From contig CAVQXR010000001.1 in assembly GCA_963717955.1 (NCBI GenBank), positions 744,001 to 808,000 of the forward strand: DNA of 64,000 nucleotides, read 5' to 3'. Below are positions 28,797-37,006 of the stretch, in pieces (within the stretch, counting starts at the first letter, position 1; each line of letters opens with the position of its first letter). The translations under genes and the position numbers were made by a program. The notes under the pieces were generated by a model. That model was not told the DNA's origin, did no database searches, and saw nothing but the letters and a program-made list of their open reading frames with translations. The stretch is from CAVQXR01 sp963717955. Its GTDB lineage: Bacteria; Actinomycetota; Thermoleophilia; Gaiellales; Gaiellaceae.

Positions 28797-29063
28797 CAGA
28801 TCAGCCTCCTAACTACGTTCCAGCGTGACTCGGACGCACGATTAGAACGTCCGGGTCGGGGTCGTTCTTCCCCCCGACTCGCACGACCGGCGAGGGGATT
28901 CCGGCTCGGGAACCAGTGGGTCGTGGTTTCACCGACACCCCTTTAGGGGCGGGATACCGCCTCGGCCCCGAGGCAGGGGTTTCGCGGATCAGAGCTCGGG
29001 GTTAGCGCGAATCCCGCGCGGCCGGGACGGTCCTAGGTCGGGCGCTCATGACCACGGCTCTGG

Positions 29064-29603
29064 TCACCTGGCGCGCCCGCACTCCCTGGAGTGTTGCCAC
29101 AGGGCCTTGTCGAGCGTGCGCACGCTGACTCCGTTCTCGCGGGCGATCTGTCGGCACGCCTCCTGGTACGAGATCCAGAAGAGGGTCGTGTAGGTCGTGC
29201 GGCGAGCCGTGTGTCCGAGCGACTCCAGCGCCCGGTAGTCGAGGATCGGGTAGCGGTCGGGGAAGGCGAAGTGGAGCAGCGCGGAGGCGACCGGCACGCC
29301 GACGCCCCGCAGAGCCGTGAGCGCCTCGATCCGCTCAGCCTCGGACTTCGCGGCGAGCGCGATCGTCGTCGCCTGCCGGATCGATTCCGGCGTGTTCGCC
29401 TCGACCCGCCAGGTGTTGCGAGCTGCTTTCCAGCGACAGACCATCAGGAACCCGGAGTGCGTGTAGTGGCCGCGCCTGCGAGCCTGCCTGCCCGCCTCTC
29501 TCGCCTCCGCATCTGATGTATACCCATATCGTTTCGCGAGCGCCCTGATCTCTCCCGGCGCGAACTGCAGCACGAACGGCGGCGGGTACCTCGGAGGCGT
29601 CAA
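29064..29603 (-). CDS. Conserved hypothetical protein with helix-hairpin-helix-like core
   Basis: 179 residues. It opens PPRYPPPFVLQFAPGEIRAL and has a basic region AREAGRQARRRGHYTHSGFL, then TPESIRQATTIALAAKSEAE. The segment ALTALRGVGVPVASALLHFA, followed by FPDRYPILDYRALESLG, has the GVGxxxA spacing of a helix-hairpin-helix as in DNA glycosylases. No catalytic Lys/Asp can be assigned. Proteins of this shape are common in actinobacterial accessory regions. It lies near the integrase end of the island. Confidence 0.65.
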   Translation of the reverse strand: MTPPRYPPPFVLQFAPGEIRALAKRYGYTSDAEAREAGRQARRRGHYTHSGFLMVCRWKAARNTWRVEANTPESIRQATTIALAAKSEAERIEALTALRGVGVPVASALLHFAFPDRYPILDYRALESLGHTARRTTYTTLFWISYQEACRQIARENGVSVRTLDKALWQHSRECGRAR

Positions 29604-29859
29604 CTGCGTGCCCTGTCGCGGGGAGGGCTGAGCCTGAACCCAAACATCCGGCTCGGTCAGTCTGACGTGTCAAAGGCCAAGCCGTGTGTACTCCTCCGGG
29701 GGCTTCCACTCCGTCACGGACAAGTACGCCGCCGCATCGCGCGTGTCAAGCTGCCCCTACGAGGACTCCGAGGGCCGCCGCAAACAGTCGGGGCTGACAC
29801 CTGCGTGGGTTGAAGACGGTGTTCGTTCCGGTGGAGAGCTACTCGACCGTCGTCTACTC

Positions 29860-30185
29860 GCCGGGGCACAACGACCCGGCGTGGTGCAGGCGCTCCGTCG
29901 ATCTCGCCAGGGGGAAGCTGACGGTTGAGCGGTCGAAGACCGACGCCGGTCGGAGGACGGTTGATCTGACGCCGGATCTGCTCGACGAGCTAAAGGTGCA
30001 CCGGGCGCGTTCACGGTTCACGTCCTCTGACCTCGTCGGCGCTGGCGCTTGAGGTCTACGCGCGGAAGGTCGAGCGCGAGCGGGACACCGGGGAGCGGAT
30101 GGACGCCCTGATCCGGGCCGCTGATTGGGCACAAATGGGCACTAGCGCCCCATCCGGGCCGAATCCGTTGACCGACCAGAAACAG
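29860..30185 (+). pseudogene. Tyrosine integrase remnant
   Basis: Two pieces of one integrase are joined by a deletion. The first, RRSVDLARGKLTVERSKTDA then GRRTVDLTPDLLDELKVHRA, is the beta-strand part of the catalytic domain just after the first catalytic Arg. The second, ALEVYARKVERERDTGERMD then ALIRAADWAQMG, is the C-terminal helix. The roughly 90 residues holding H-x-x-R and the Tyr nucleophile are missing, as is the N-terminal DNA-binding part. It stands 25 bp from the right tRNA repeat, as expected for the island's own integrase. Catalytically dead. Confidence 0.75.
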
Positions 30186-30206
30186 AAAACCCCGCCTGAG
30201 CGGGGC
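30186..30206 (-). terminator. Rho-independent terminator of tRNA-Gln
   Basis: Read on the minus strand: 6-bp stem CCCCGC/GCGGGG (30190-30205), loop TCAG, followed by TTTTCTGTTT. It lies 11 bp past the tRNA 3' end. Confidence 0.75.
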
Positions 30207-30210
30207 TTTC

Positions 30211-30258
30211 TTGAGGCTGCGGGGCAAGGATTCGAACCTTGACTACCTGATCCAGAGT
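30211..30258. repeat. Right attachment-type repeat (48 bp, inside tRNA-Gln)
   Basis: Perfect match to 20238-20285. It covers the anticodon loop to the 3' end of the tRNA gene plus a few bases beyond, the usual recombination site of tRNA-targeting integrases. Confidence 0.9.
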
Positions 30259-30287
30259 CAGGCGTCCTACCGTTAGACGACCCCGCA
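30217..30287 (-). tRNA. tRNA-Gln (anticodon CTG)
   Basis: Minus-strand cloverleaf. Acceptor TGCGGGG pairs with CCCCGCA (7 bp). The D stem GTC/GAC flanks TAACGGTAG. The anticodon stem CCTGA/TCAGG encloses loop CTCTGGA with CTG at the anticodon. The T arm is CAAGG-TTCGAAT-CCTTG. G is at the discriminator position and CCA is not encoded. The gene is intact despite the island inserted at its 3' end. Confidence 0.95.
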
Positions 30288-30559
30288 ACGGCCCTCGCAG
30301 TGTACCGCCGGGGCCGCGCGGGGAGAGTCGGCTCCGTCAGGTGCAGGAACCGTCGGCGACCGGCTCGGAGACGCGCCGGAGTAGGCGATCGTCGGACCGG
30401 ATCCCGCCTGGACGTAGTACCCGGCGGTCGCCGGCGAACGCGACGACCACGGAGGCGTCGAGCGCCGGATCGGCGGCTTGCAGCGCCGCGGTGACGAGGC
30501 TCCGGAGGTTCCGTCCTGCGCGACGATGCTCGGCCTTCGATCGAGCGAGCCCGGCCGGG

Positions 30560-31450
30560 TCAGACCTCGAGCCGGTAGAGCGGGACGAGCCGCTTCTCGG
30601 CCTCGGTGTCGATCCGGGCGACGACCTCGAGATAGTGCTCGATCCCGGAGCCGCGGAGCTTCGCCTTCAGCAGCTGGTCGACCTGGAAGATGCCGGAGGA
30701 GTTGTTCATCTCGATCTCGATCAGCACGGGGCGCTCGGTGCCGTCCCTGATCGCGACCGACTCGATCGCGGCCGCGGACAGGGAATGGATCGAGAGGCGG
30801 CCGCGCTCGAACGGGATCCGGGAGCGGCCCTTGGCCATGTCGAGCGCGTCGGCCACGCGCACGACGCCGGCCTCGAGCGTCAGCGGGCGACCGTCCTCCC
30901 GGTGCGTCGTGATCGCCTGGAGCACCTCCGAGACGCACACCGTCAGCTCGGGCTCCTCGTAGATCCCCGCGAGCAGCTCGCGGGCCTTGGGCTGGGCGAG
31001 CAACAGCGACATCGCCTCGTGGTCGTCGCGGTGCACCGACATCCCGATGCAGTGCAGCAGCGCACCGAGGACGACGACGACCTCGGCGTCCTCGTGGTTC
31101 ATCCCGTAGTCCTCGACCATCCCGGGCTGCACGCCGTGGCGGGCGAGCTGGCGCAGGAGCTTCAGCGCGACGTTCGTGACGATCTGGACGTGCACCCACG
31201 AGTGGTCGTTGATCTCGAGCCGCTTGACCGCGTTGACGTTCGCGACGTGCCACCAGGCGCGCACTTGCTCGTCGGCGTTGACGCGCCCGACCAGCTCGCG
31301 GAGCTTGCGGTTCCCGCGCCAGGGGACGTTGATGCGCATCTTCGCGATCGCTTCCGCCGGCGTCATCTGCGCCTCGAGCTCGGCCTCGGGCTCGGTCGGC
31401 GCCTCGATCACCCCCTGCTCGTCGGGGATCAGCTCGTCGTCTTCGTCCAC
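30560..31450 (-). CDS. HD-superfamily phosphohydrolase-like protein with HD changed to HC
   Basis: 296 residues from GTG 31450, which overlaps the end of the upstream membrane-protein gene by 22 bp. The protein has an acidic lead (DEDDELIPDEQGVIEAPTEP) and the HD-family blocks SWVHVQIVTNVALKLLRQL (first His), VVVLGALLHCIGMSVHRDDH and SEVLQAITTHREDGRPLTLE. LTLEAGVVRVADALDMAKGR and the C-terminal FQVDQLLKAKLRGSGIEHYL follow. The metal-binding His-Asp doublet reads LLHC instead of LLHD, so hydrolysis may be lost or altered. Family members act on nucleotides or cyclic nucleotides; the substrate here is unknown. Confidence 0.8.
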   Translation of the reverse strand: MDEDDELIPDEQGVIEAPTEPEAELEAQMTPAEAIAKMRINVPWRGNRKLRELVGRVNADEQVRAWWHVANVNAVKRLEINDHSWVHVQIVTNVALKLLRQLARHGVQPGMVEDYGMNHEDAEVVVVLGALLHCIGMSVHRDDHEAMSLLLAQPKARELLAGIYEEPELTVCVSEVLQAITTHREDGRPLTLEAGVVRVADALDMAKGRSRIPFERGRLSIHSLSAAAIESVAIRDGTERPVLIEIEMNNSSGIFQVDQLLKAKLRGSGIEHYLEVVARIDTEAEKRLVPLYRLEV

Positions 31451-32155
31451 ACCGGGTCCTTGTTGAGGCGGAGGTCGAGGAACGTCAGCGTCCAGGTGAG
31501 CGCGACGAACGGAACGGTAACGCTGTTCGCGACCAGGTCGCCGACCACGATCGAGGCCGGCGAGGGCAGCGGCGCTGAACAGGGCCCGCAGGACCGTCGA
31601 GACGATCGCGCTGAACAGCAGGCTGAGGACGACGATCACGACAACGCGGAGCAGATCGCCGCGGACGAGCCGGTGGCTGCGGCGGAACCCGTCGAACACC
31701 CGGCGATCCTCCAGGACGATGGCCGGGATGACGCCGATCCAGAGCGCCGTCAGCAGGAGGCTCACGAGCCCGAGCAGGATCGCCACGGGGACGCTGCTGA
31801 GCAAGAGGACGACCGCCACGAGCGCGCCGACGACGACGGCGATCGCGAGCCCGGCGAGAAGGAGACGCGCCAGGAAGGGCCTGGCCCGCGCGAACACCTC
31901 GCCGACGGTCAGGTCGGCCCGATAGTTGCGCAGGTCGGCCGTGGCAACGGTGAGGGCGCCCTGCAGCCAGTAGATGCCGATGCTGAAGGCGACCAGCGTC
32001 ACGAGCGCGAGGTAGCGGTTGCCGCTCGACGCGACGGCGATCTGGACGAGCGCCATCACGCCGAACACGATCGCGCCGATCAGGATCAGCCGTCCCGCGA
32101 AGCGGGTGTAGAGCCTCCAGGCCTCCGCGAAGACCCCTCCGATCGAGAGCCTCAC
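31429..32155 (-). CDS. Multi-pass membrane protein, glycerophosphoryl-diester-phosphodiesterase membrane-domain-like (one +1 frame break)
   Basis: About 241 residues with roughly six hydrophobic segments (for example LILIGAIVFGVMALVQIAVA, LLLAGLAIAVVVGALVAVVL, VAILLGLVSLLLTALWIGVI). It has the motif VFDGFRRSHRLVRGDLLRVV typical of the DUF7544/GPDPase membrane-domain family. One extra base near 31570 shifts the frame after LRALFSA. Correct reading continues LPSPASIVVGDLVANSVTVP and ends LRLNKDPVWTKTTS. Without the correction it reads through falsely into the downstream HD gene. 727 nt = 3n+1. Function unknown; coupled to the HD gene. Confidence 0.7.
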
Positions 32156-32211
32156 GCCGAGCCCTCCCGCGATGGTATGGCGCCGCGCAGTCTACGTCCG
32201 GCAGCGGGCGG

Positions 32212-34017
32212 CTACGCGGCCGCGTCCGCCCAGTCGCCGTACAGGGCCAGGTAGCGGCCGCCGTGGGTGAGCAGCTCCGCGTGCGTGCCCTGCTCGACGA
32301 TACGTCCGTGCTCGAGCACGACGATCAGGTCGGCACCGCGGATCGTCGAGAGGCGGTGTGCGATCACGAAGGCTGTCCGGTCGGCGAGAAGCAGGTCGAG
32401 CGCGCCCTCGATCCGCTGCTCGGTCGCGATGTCGACGCTCGAGGTCGCCTCGTCGAGGACGAGGATCCGCGGATCCGCGAGCAGGGCGCGCGCGAACGCG
32501 ACGAGCTGGCGCTGGCCGAGCGAGAGCCTTCCGCCGCGCTCTCCGACCTCGGTGTCGTAGCCGTCGGGGAGCGTGTCGACGAAGGTGTCCACGCCGACTG
32601 CCCGGGCCGCGTCGCGCACGTCCTGGTCGCTCGCCCCGGGCCGGGCGAACGCGATGTTCTCGCGGATCGTTCCCGAGAAGAGAAAGCCCTCCTGCGGCAC
32701 GATCCCGAGCTGCCGGCGCAGGCTCCCCTGCGTCACCGTGCGCAGGTCGTGCCCGTCGACCGTGATCCGGCCATCGAGCGGGTCGTAGAAGCGCGCGAGG
32801 AGCTTCGCGATCGTCGACTTGCCGGCGCCGGTGTGACCCACGAGCGCGACGGTCGTGCCGGCAGGGACGTCGAGGTCCAGCCCGTGCAGGACCTCGGGCC
32901 CCGTTCCGTAGCCGAAGCGGACGCTCTCGAAGCGGACGTCACCACGAACCGGTGGGAGCGCAGCCGCGCCCGGCGCATCGACGATCTGCGGCTCCTCCTC
33001 CATGACGTCGATGATCTTGTCGAGCGCCGCGACCGCGGCGAGGAACGTGTTGTAGAGCTGGGACAGGATCTGCACCGGGTCGAAGAAGTTCGTCAGGTAG
33101 CCGATGAACGCGAACAGCGTGCCGATCTCGAGCGAGTTGCCGAAGGCGAGGTAGCCGCCGTAGCCGAGGACGACCGCGGTCGCCGCGGCCGAGAGGAAGT
33201 CGACGAAGGGGAAGTAGAGGCCGTTCAGCACGACGGTCTCGTGGTTCGCGAGCCGGTAGCGGTGGCTGATCTCGCGGAACCCTGCATCGCGGCCGGGCTC
33301 GCGGCCGAACGCTTGCACGACGCGCATCCCCGAGATGTCCTCCTGGAGGGCGGCCGTGACGCTCGCGAGCCGCTCCCGCACGCGGCGGTAGGCGCGCGTG
33401 GAGCGTCGGCGGAAGACCGAGGTTGCGAGCGCCATCGCCGGGAAGACGGCGAGGGTGGCCAGTGCGAGGCGCCAGTCGAGCCAGACCAGGATCACTGCCG
33501 AGCCGATCAGCAGCAGGGTGTTCTGCACGAGGCTGGTCACGCCGTCGGTCACGAGCTGATCGAGAGCCTCGACGTCGTTCGTCAGCCGGGAGATGACCGC
33601 TCCGGTGCGGTTGCGCTCGAAGTACCCGAGCGAGAGCCGCTCGAGGTGTGTGAACAGGGCGATTCGCAGGTCCGCGAGCACCCGCTCGCCCACCCAGGCC
33701 GAGAGGTACGTCTGGGCCGTGCCGCTCGCCCAGACGACGAGCCCGGCGACCACGATCCCCGCAACGATCATGGCGACGACGCCGAGGTCGCCCTGCTCGA
33801 TCCCCTCGTCGATCGCGAGCTTCGAGAGATACGGCGGTGCGAGCATCGCCGCCGTGCCGACGAGCAGGGCGACGACCGCTCCCACGACCCGTCCGCGATA
33901 CGGGCGGGCGAGGCGGCCGAGCACGGCCATGCGCCGCAGCGTCTGCGGCCAGCTCCAGTCGTCGATCTGGCCGCGGGTCACTCGCTCCCCGTAGGTGCCT
34001 GGCTGATGGACCTTCAT
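32212..34017 (-). CDS. ABC-type multidrug/lipid exporter half-transporter, canonical ATPase site
   Basis: 601 residues: six membrane helices in the N-terminal ~320, then a nucleotide-binding domain. Walker A GHTGAGKST, Q-loop GIVPQEGFLFS, signature LSLGQRQ, Walker B ILVLDEATSSVD with catalytic Glu, H-loop IAHRLSTI. It overlaps its partner gene by 4 nt (ATGA), so the two form a heterodimer of the BmrCD/TM287-288 type. It exports drugs, lipids or a secreted metabolite across the cytoplasmic membrane. The pair follows the radical SAM operon by 54 bp and might export its product. Confidence 0.9.
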   Translation of the reverse strand: MKVHQPGTYGERVTRGQIDDWSWPQTLRRMAVLGRLARPYRGRVVGAVVALLVGTAAMLAPPYLSKLAIDEGIEQGDLGVVAMIVAGIVVAGLVVWASGTAQTYLSAWVGERVLADLRIALFTHLERLSLGYFERNRTGAVISRLTNDVEALDQLVTDGVTSLVQNTLLLIGSAVILVWLDWRLALATLAVFPAMALATSVFRRRSTRAYRRVRERLASVTAALQEDISGMRVVQAFGREPGRDAGFREISHRYRLANHETVVLNGLYFPFVDFLSAAATAVVLGYGGYLAFGNSLEIGTLFAFIGYLTNFFDPVQILSQLYNTFLAAVAALDKIIDVMEEEPQIVDAPGAAALPPVRGDVRFESVRFGYGTGPEVLHGLDLDVPAGTTVALVGHTGAGKSTIAKLLARFYDPLDGRITVDGHDLRTVTQGSLRRQLGIVPQEGFLFSGTIRENIAFARPGASDQDVRDAARAVGVDTFVDTLPDGYDTEVGERGGRLSLGQRQLVAFARALLADPRILVLDEATSSVDIATEQRIEGALDLLLADRTAFVIAHRLSTIRGADLIVVLEHGRIVEQGTHAELLTHGGRYLALYGDWADAAA

Positions 34018-35810
34018 GCGGGCGCCTCCACGGGCTCGGCAAGCTCCTCCACGCGGCCGTCGAGGCGGCCGTGGGCCTCGATCTCGCGGAACACCGGGCT
34101 CGTCACGCGCAGCTCGTCTGCGGTGCCCCGCGCCGAGACGTGCCCGTCCTGCAGCACGACGATCTCGTCGGCGAGGGTGATCGTCGACAACCGGTGGGCG
34201 ATGATCAGGGTCGTCCGCCCGCGCATCGCCTCACGGAGCGCGACGCGGATCCGCGCCTCCGTGGTCGCGTCGACGGAGGCGGTCGCGTCGTCGAGGACGA
34301 GGATGCGCGGATCGACGAGAAGGGCTCGGGCGATCGCCAGCCGCTGACGCTGCCCGCCGGAGAGCGTGATCCCGCGCTCGCCGACCATCGTCGCGTAGCC
34401 GTCCGGCAGCCTCTCGATGAACTCGTGCGCCTGCGCGGTGCGCGCGGCCGCCTCGATCTCCGCGTCGTCCGCGTCGGGCGCGCCGAACGCGATGTTGTCG
34501 GCCACGGTCGCCGAGAACAGGAAGGGATCCTGCGACACGATGCCGATCGCTGCACGCAGCGAGTCGAGCCGCAGGTCGCGCACGTCGATGCCGTCGACGA
34601 GCACTCGCCCCTCGAGCGGGTCGTAGAACCGCGGGACGAGCGCGCTCAGCGTCGTTTTCCCGGCGCCCGTGTGGCCGATCAGCGCCACCACCTTCCCCGG
34701 CGCAACATCGAGGTCGACGCCCTCGAGCACCGGCCGACCCGGCTCGTAGGCGAAGGAGACGCCCGAGAACGTGATGCGGCCGCCGCCGGCGGGGAGCACC
34801 AGCGCGCCCGGACGCTCGGTGATCTCCTCGGGCTCGTCGAGGATCTCGAAGATCCGCTCGCCGGCCGCGGTCGCGCGCTGGATGTGGCCGATCCACATCC
34901 CGAGCATCCGTAGCGGGAACACCAGCATCAGCACGTAGACGTTGAACTGGATGAACCGGCCCAGGCTGAGATCGCCGTTGATCACCTGGCTGGCGCCTGC
35001 GAGCAGGACCGCCCCCTGGGCGAGCAGCGGGAGGAAGCCGAGGAACGGGGTGTAGGTGGCCTGCTGGCGCGCCGCGCGTAGCGACTGCGAGAAGACTCGT
35101 TCGACGCGGGCGCCGAAGCGCTCGCGCTGGCGGTCCTCCTGGGCAAACGCCTTGACGACGTTGATGCCGACGATCGACTCCTCGGCGACCGAGGTCATCT
35201 CGGCGAGGCGCTGCTGCACGTCGCGCAGCACCGGGTGGGAGACGTGGCTGTAGCGCCAGGAGGCGACCACGAGCGCCGGCGTGATCGCGAGCGCGATCAG
35301 CGCGAGCTGCCAGTCGATGAAGAAGAGCAGGGCCGTGACGCCGATCACCGTCAGCACGTGCTGGGCGAGGAAGATGAGCCCGTAGCCGAGGAAGAAGCGG
35401 ACGTTCTGCAGGTCGACCGTCGCGCGGGACATGAGCTGGCCGGTCTGGTGGCGGTCGAAGAAGCGGAACGACAGCCGCAGCAGGTGCCCGTAGAGGCGGT
35501 TGCGCATGTCGTACTCGACGCCGAGTGACTGGCGTCCGGCAATGAACCGCCGCCCGACCATCATCAGCGCCTTGGCCACGCCGAGCAGGACGATCAGCGC
35601 GATCAGGATCGCGAGCAGCTTCCCGTCCTGCTCGGGGATGGCGTCGTCGATCACGCGCGCGATCACGGCCGGGATCGCCACGGCGCACGCCTGGGCTCCG
35701 AAGGCGAGGAGGATCGAGAGCGCGAGCGACCCGCGGTACGGCGCGAGGAAGCCGAGCAGGCGGCCGAAGATCCGAAGCCGCGACGGTTCGCTTCGATCGG
35801 GGGGTGTCAC
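34014..35810 (-). CDS. ABC-type exporter half-transporter, degenerate ATPase site
   Basis: 598 residues with the same layout as its downstream partner. Walker A GHTGAGKTT, Q-loop GIVSQDPFLFS, signature LSGGQRQRL, Walker B ILVLDDATASVD, where the catalytic Glu is Asp, H-loop IAHRLSTI. The Glu-to-Asp change is the mark of the non-hydrolysing consensus-poor site in asymmetric exporters such as TM288 and BmrC. It is first of the pair, with start ATG 35810 after a 53-bp gap from the GT2 gene. Confidence 0.9.
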   Translation of the reverse strand: MTPPDRSEPSRLRIFGRLLGFLAPYRGSLALSILLAFGAQACAVAIPAVIARVIDDAIPEQDGKLLAILIALIVLLGVAKALMMVGRRFIAGRQSLGVEYDMRNRLYGHLLRLSFRFFDRHQTGQLMSRATVDLQNVRFFLGYGLIFLAQHVLTVIGVTALLFFIDWQLALIALAITPALVVASWRYSHVSHPVLRDVQQRLAEMTSVAEESIVGINVVKAFAQEDRQRERFGARVERVFSQSLRAARQQATYTPFLGFLPLLAQGAVLLAGASQVINGDLSLGRFIQFNVYVLMLVFPLRMLGMWIGHIQRATAAGERIFEILDEPEEITERPGALVLPAGGGRITFSGVSFAYEPGRPVLEGVDLDVAPGKVVALIGHTGAGKTTLSALVPRFYDPLEGRVLVDGIDVRDLRLDSLRAAIGIVSQDPFLFSATVADNIAFGAPDADDAEIEAAARTAQAHEFIERLPDGYATMVGERGITLSGGQRQRLAIARALLVDPRILVLDDATASVDATTEARIRVALREAMRGRTTLIIAHRLSTITLADEIVVLQDGHVSARGTADELRVTSPVFREIEAHGRLDGRVEELAEPVEAPA

Positions 35811-35863
35811 GACCCGAGTCTACCGGCCGGTCCCGTCCGCCCCGACGTCCGGGACGGCATTGC

Positions 35864-36529
35864 TCAACGGGCCGGTCGGTATGCGCGGGCGAGCCGGTCG
35901 GGGGAGACCCCGAGCCGGTAGAGCGCCTTGATCGAGGCGATGCGCAGGATCGTTCGCAACTCGCCCTGGCGACGGTGGCGGCGCGCGGAGACCCGCACCC
36001 CGAGGGGCAGAATGGTGAAGCTGCCACCGGCCCGAAGCCGCCGGACGAGGTCGTAATCCTCCATGATCGGCAGGGCTCGGTAGCCGCCGAGCCTGTCGAA
36101 CGCCTCCCGGGAGACGAAGATCGCCTGATCTCCGTACGCGCCCCGGTGCATGCGGGAGTAGACGCCGGACAGCGCGTTCCACGGCCGGGGGCGACCGTCG
36201 AAGGCGAGGCGGAACGCACCTCCGTCCGCCGTGGCCAGCGCCACGCGCACGGCTGCACCGGCGCCGTCGGGCAGCGTCGTGTCCGCGTGCAGGAAGAGCA
36301 GAGCCTGCCCGTCCGTCGCGGCGGCGCCGGCGTTCATCGCCTCCGCCCGGCTGCCCCTCCGCGACAGGACGGTCGCGCCGGCGGCGCAGGCGCGCGCGGC
36401 CGTCGCGTCGGCGCTCTCCGCGTCGACGACGACGACCTCGCAGTCCCCGAGCGTGGTCCGCGCGGAGCGAACCGCCGCAGCGACGGTGCGGGCCTCGTCG
36501 AGCGTCGGGATGACGACCGAGATCCTCAC
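35864..36529 (-). CDS. Family 2 glycosyltransferase (TIGR04283-like, rSAM-associated)
   Basis: 221 residues. GT-A fold: VRISVVIPTLDEARTVAAAV, VVVVDAESADATAARA (in place of the usual DGSxDxT), LLFLHADTTLPDGAG with DxD-like HAD, and GGAFRLAFD. YGDQAIFVSREAFDRLGGY then PIMEDYDLVRRLR carries the acceptor-side Glu-Asp. The pattern matches the transferase-2 family known from radical SAM neighbourhoods. GTG 36529 overlaps the DoxX stop (GTGA). Donor and acceptor unknown. Confidence 0.85.
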   Translation of the reverse strand: MRISVVIPTLDEARTVAAAVRSARTTLGDCEVVVVDAESADATAARACAAGATVLSRRGSRAEAMNAGAAATDGQALLFLHADTTLPDGAGAAVRVALATADGGAFRLAFDGRPRPWNALSGVYSRMHRGAYGDQAIFVSREAFDRLGGYRALPIMEDYDLVRRLRAGGSFTILPLGVRVSARRHRRQGELRTILRIASIKALYRLGVSPDRLARAYRPAR

Positions 36530-36993
36530 AGGGTCGCACGCGCCCGTCGCAAGAGCGGCGCGAGGCTCAGGCGCTCGTCGGTGTCGGCGACGAGGCAGAC
36601 GAGATTGACGACGATGAGCATCGCGTACGTCCAGAACCACTCGCTCGGCGCCTGCACGACGAGCAGCGTGATGATCACCGCCTGCAGCGTCCCGATCAGG
36701 GCGCCGATCCGCGTGAGGATGCCGGTCACGAGCAGGGCTCCAGCCGCGAGCTCGACGAGGAAGACGAGCCAGCCGAAGAGCGTGAAGTTCGCGATCACGA
36801 CATCGCTCATGAAGTCCCGAAGGAACCCGAACACCGCGTCCTGCTCGGCCAGCTCGAAGCTGTAGGCGAGACCTTCGGGGTCGTCCCCGCCGAAATCGGG
36901 CGGCAGCTTCCAGCTCAGGTTGGCAAGCCACAGCACGCCGGTGAAGATCCGAAGCCCGGCGAGCGCGTACGCGTTCCGATCGTGGCGTGTCAT
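36526..36993 (-). CDS. DoxX-family integral membrane protein
   Basis: 155 residues with four hydrophobic segments (ALAGLRIFTGVLWLANLSWK, TLFGWLVFLVELAAGALLVT, IGALIGTLQAVIITLLVV, WTYAMLIVVNLVCLVADT). This is the DoxX/DoxD four-helix pattern, with conserved Arg at the first helix and Glu in VELAAGALL. The family is linked to quinone or thiol oxidation at the membrane. It lies 13 bp after the acyl-CoA-dehydrogenase-like gene and overlaps the GT2 gene by 4 nt, so it is part of the same operon. Specific role unknown. Confidence 0.8.
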   Translation of the reverse strand: MTRHDRNAYALAGLRIFTGVLWLANLSWKLPPDFGGDDPEGLAYSFELAEQDAVFGFLRDFMSDVVIANFTLFGWLVFLVELAAGALLVTGILTRIGALIGTLQAVIITLLVVQAPSEWFWTYAMLIVVNLVCLVADTDERLSLAPLLRRARATL

Positions 36994-37006
36994 CCGTCCG
37001 AGGGCA

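Larger units (their letters stand above)
20238..30258. mobile_element. Genomic island integrated at tRNA-Gln (decayed)
   Basis: Ten kilobases lie between two perfect 48-bp direct repeats of the tRNA-Gln 3' end. The intact tRNA is at the right edge and a truncated tyrosine-integrase gene stands next to it, the standard arrangement for tRNA-targeting integrative elements. Cargo: a SnoaL-like protein, Cys-type sulfatase plus anaerobic sulfatase-maturase, an IS481 element, an NAD(P)H quinone oxidoreductase, a 2TM protein, an SRPBCC protein and an HhH-like protein. The integrase lacks its catalytic core, so the element should be immobile without help. There are no conjugation or phage structural genes. 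Confidence 0.8.

Noticed and set aside
30288..30559. A small minus-strand gene between the tRNA and the HD gene
   Set aside because: One frame has a protein-like stretch (LVTAALQAADPALDASVVVA) but no start codon signal and no homologue I recognise; left unannotated.
1..31600. A strict rule that extra bases sit at codon boundaries and complement the preceding base
   Set aside because: Most codons here end in C or G and each insertion can be slid over several positions, so I could nearly always choose a placement that fits; a few (near 23964, 24101) fit poorly.
30560..32155. A single 531-codon minus-strand frame joining a membrane domain to an HD domain
   Set aside because: The join depends on one extra base near 31570. 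Correcting it gives a membrane protein that stops at 31429 and a separate HD gene starting at GTG 31450; the sequence between LRALFSA and DEDDELIP in the fused frame is low-complexity Arg/Gly typical of a wrong frame.
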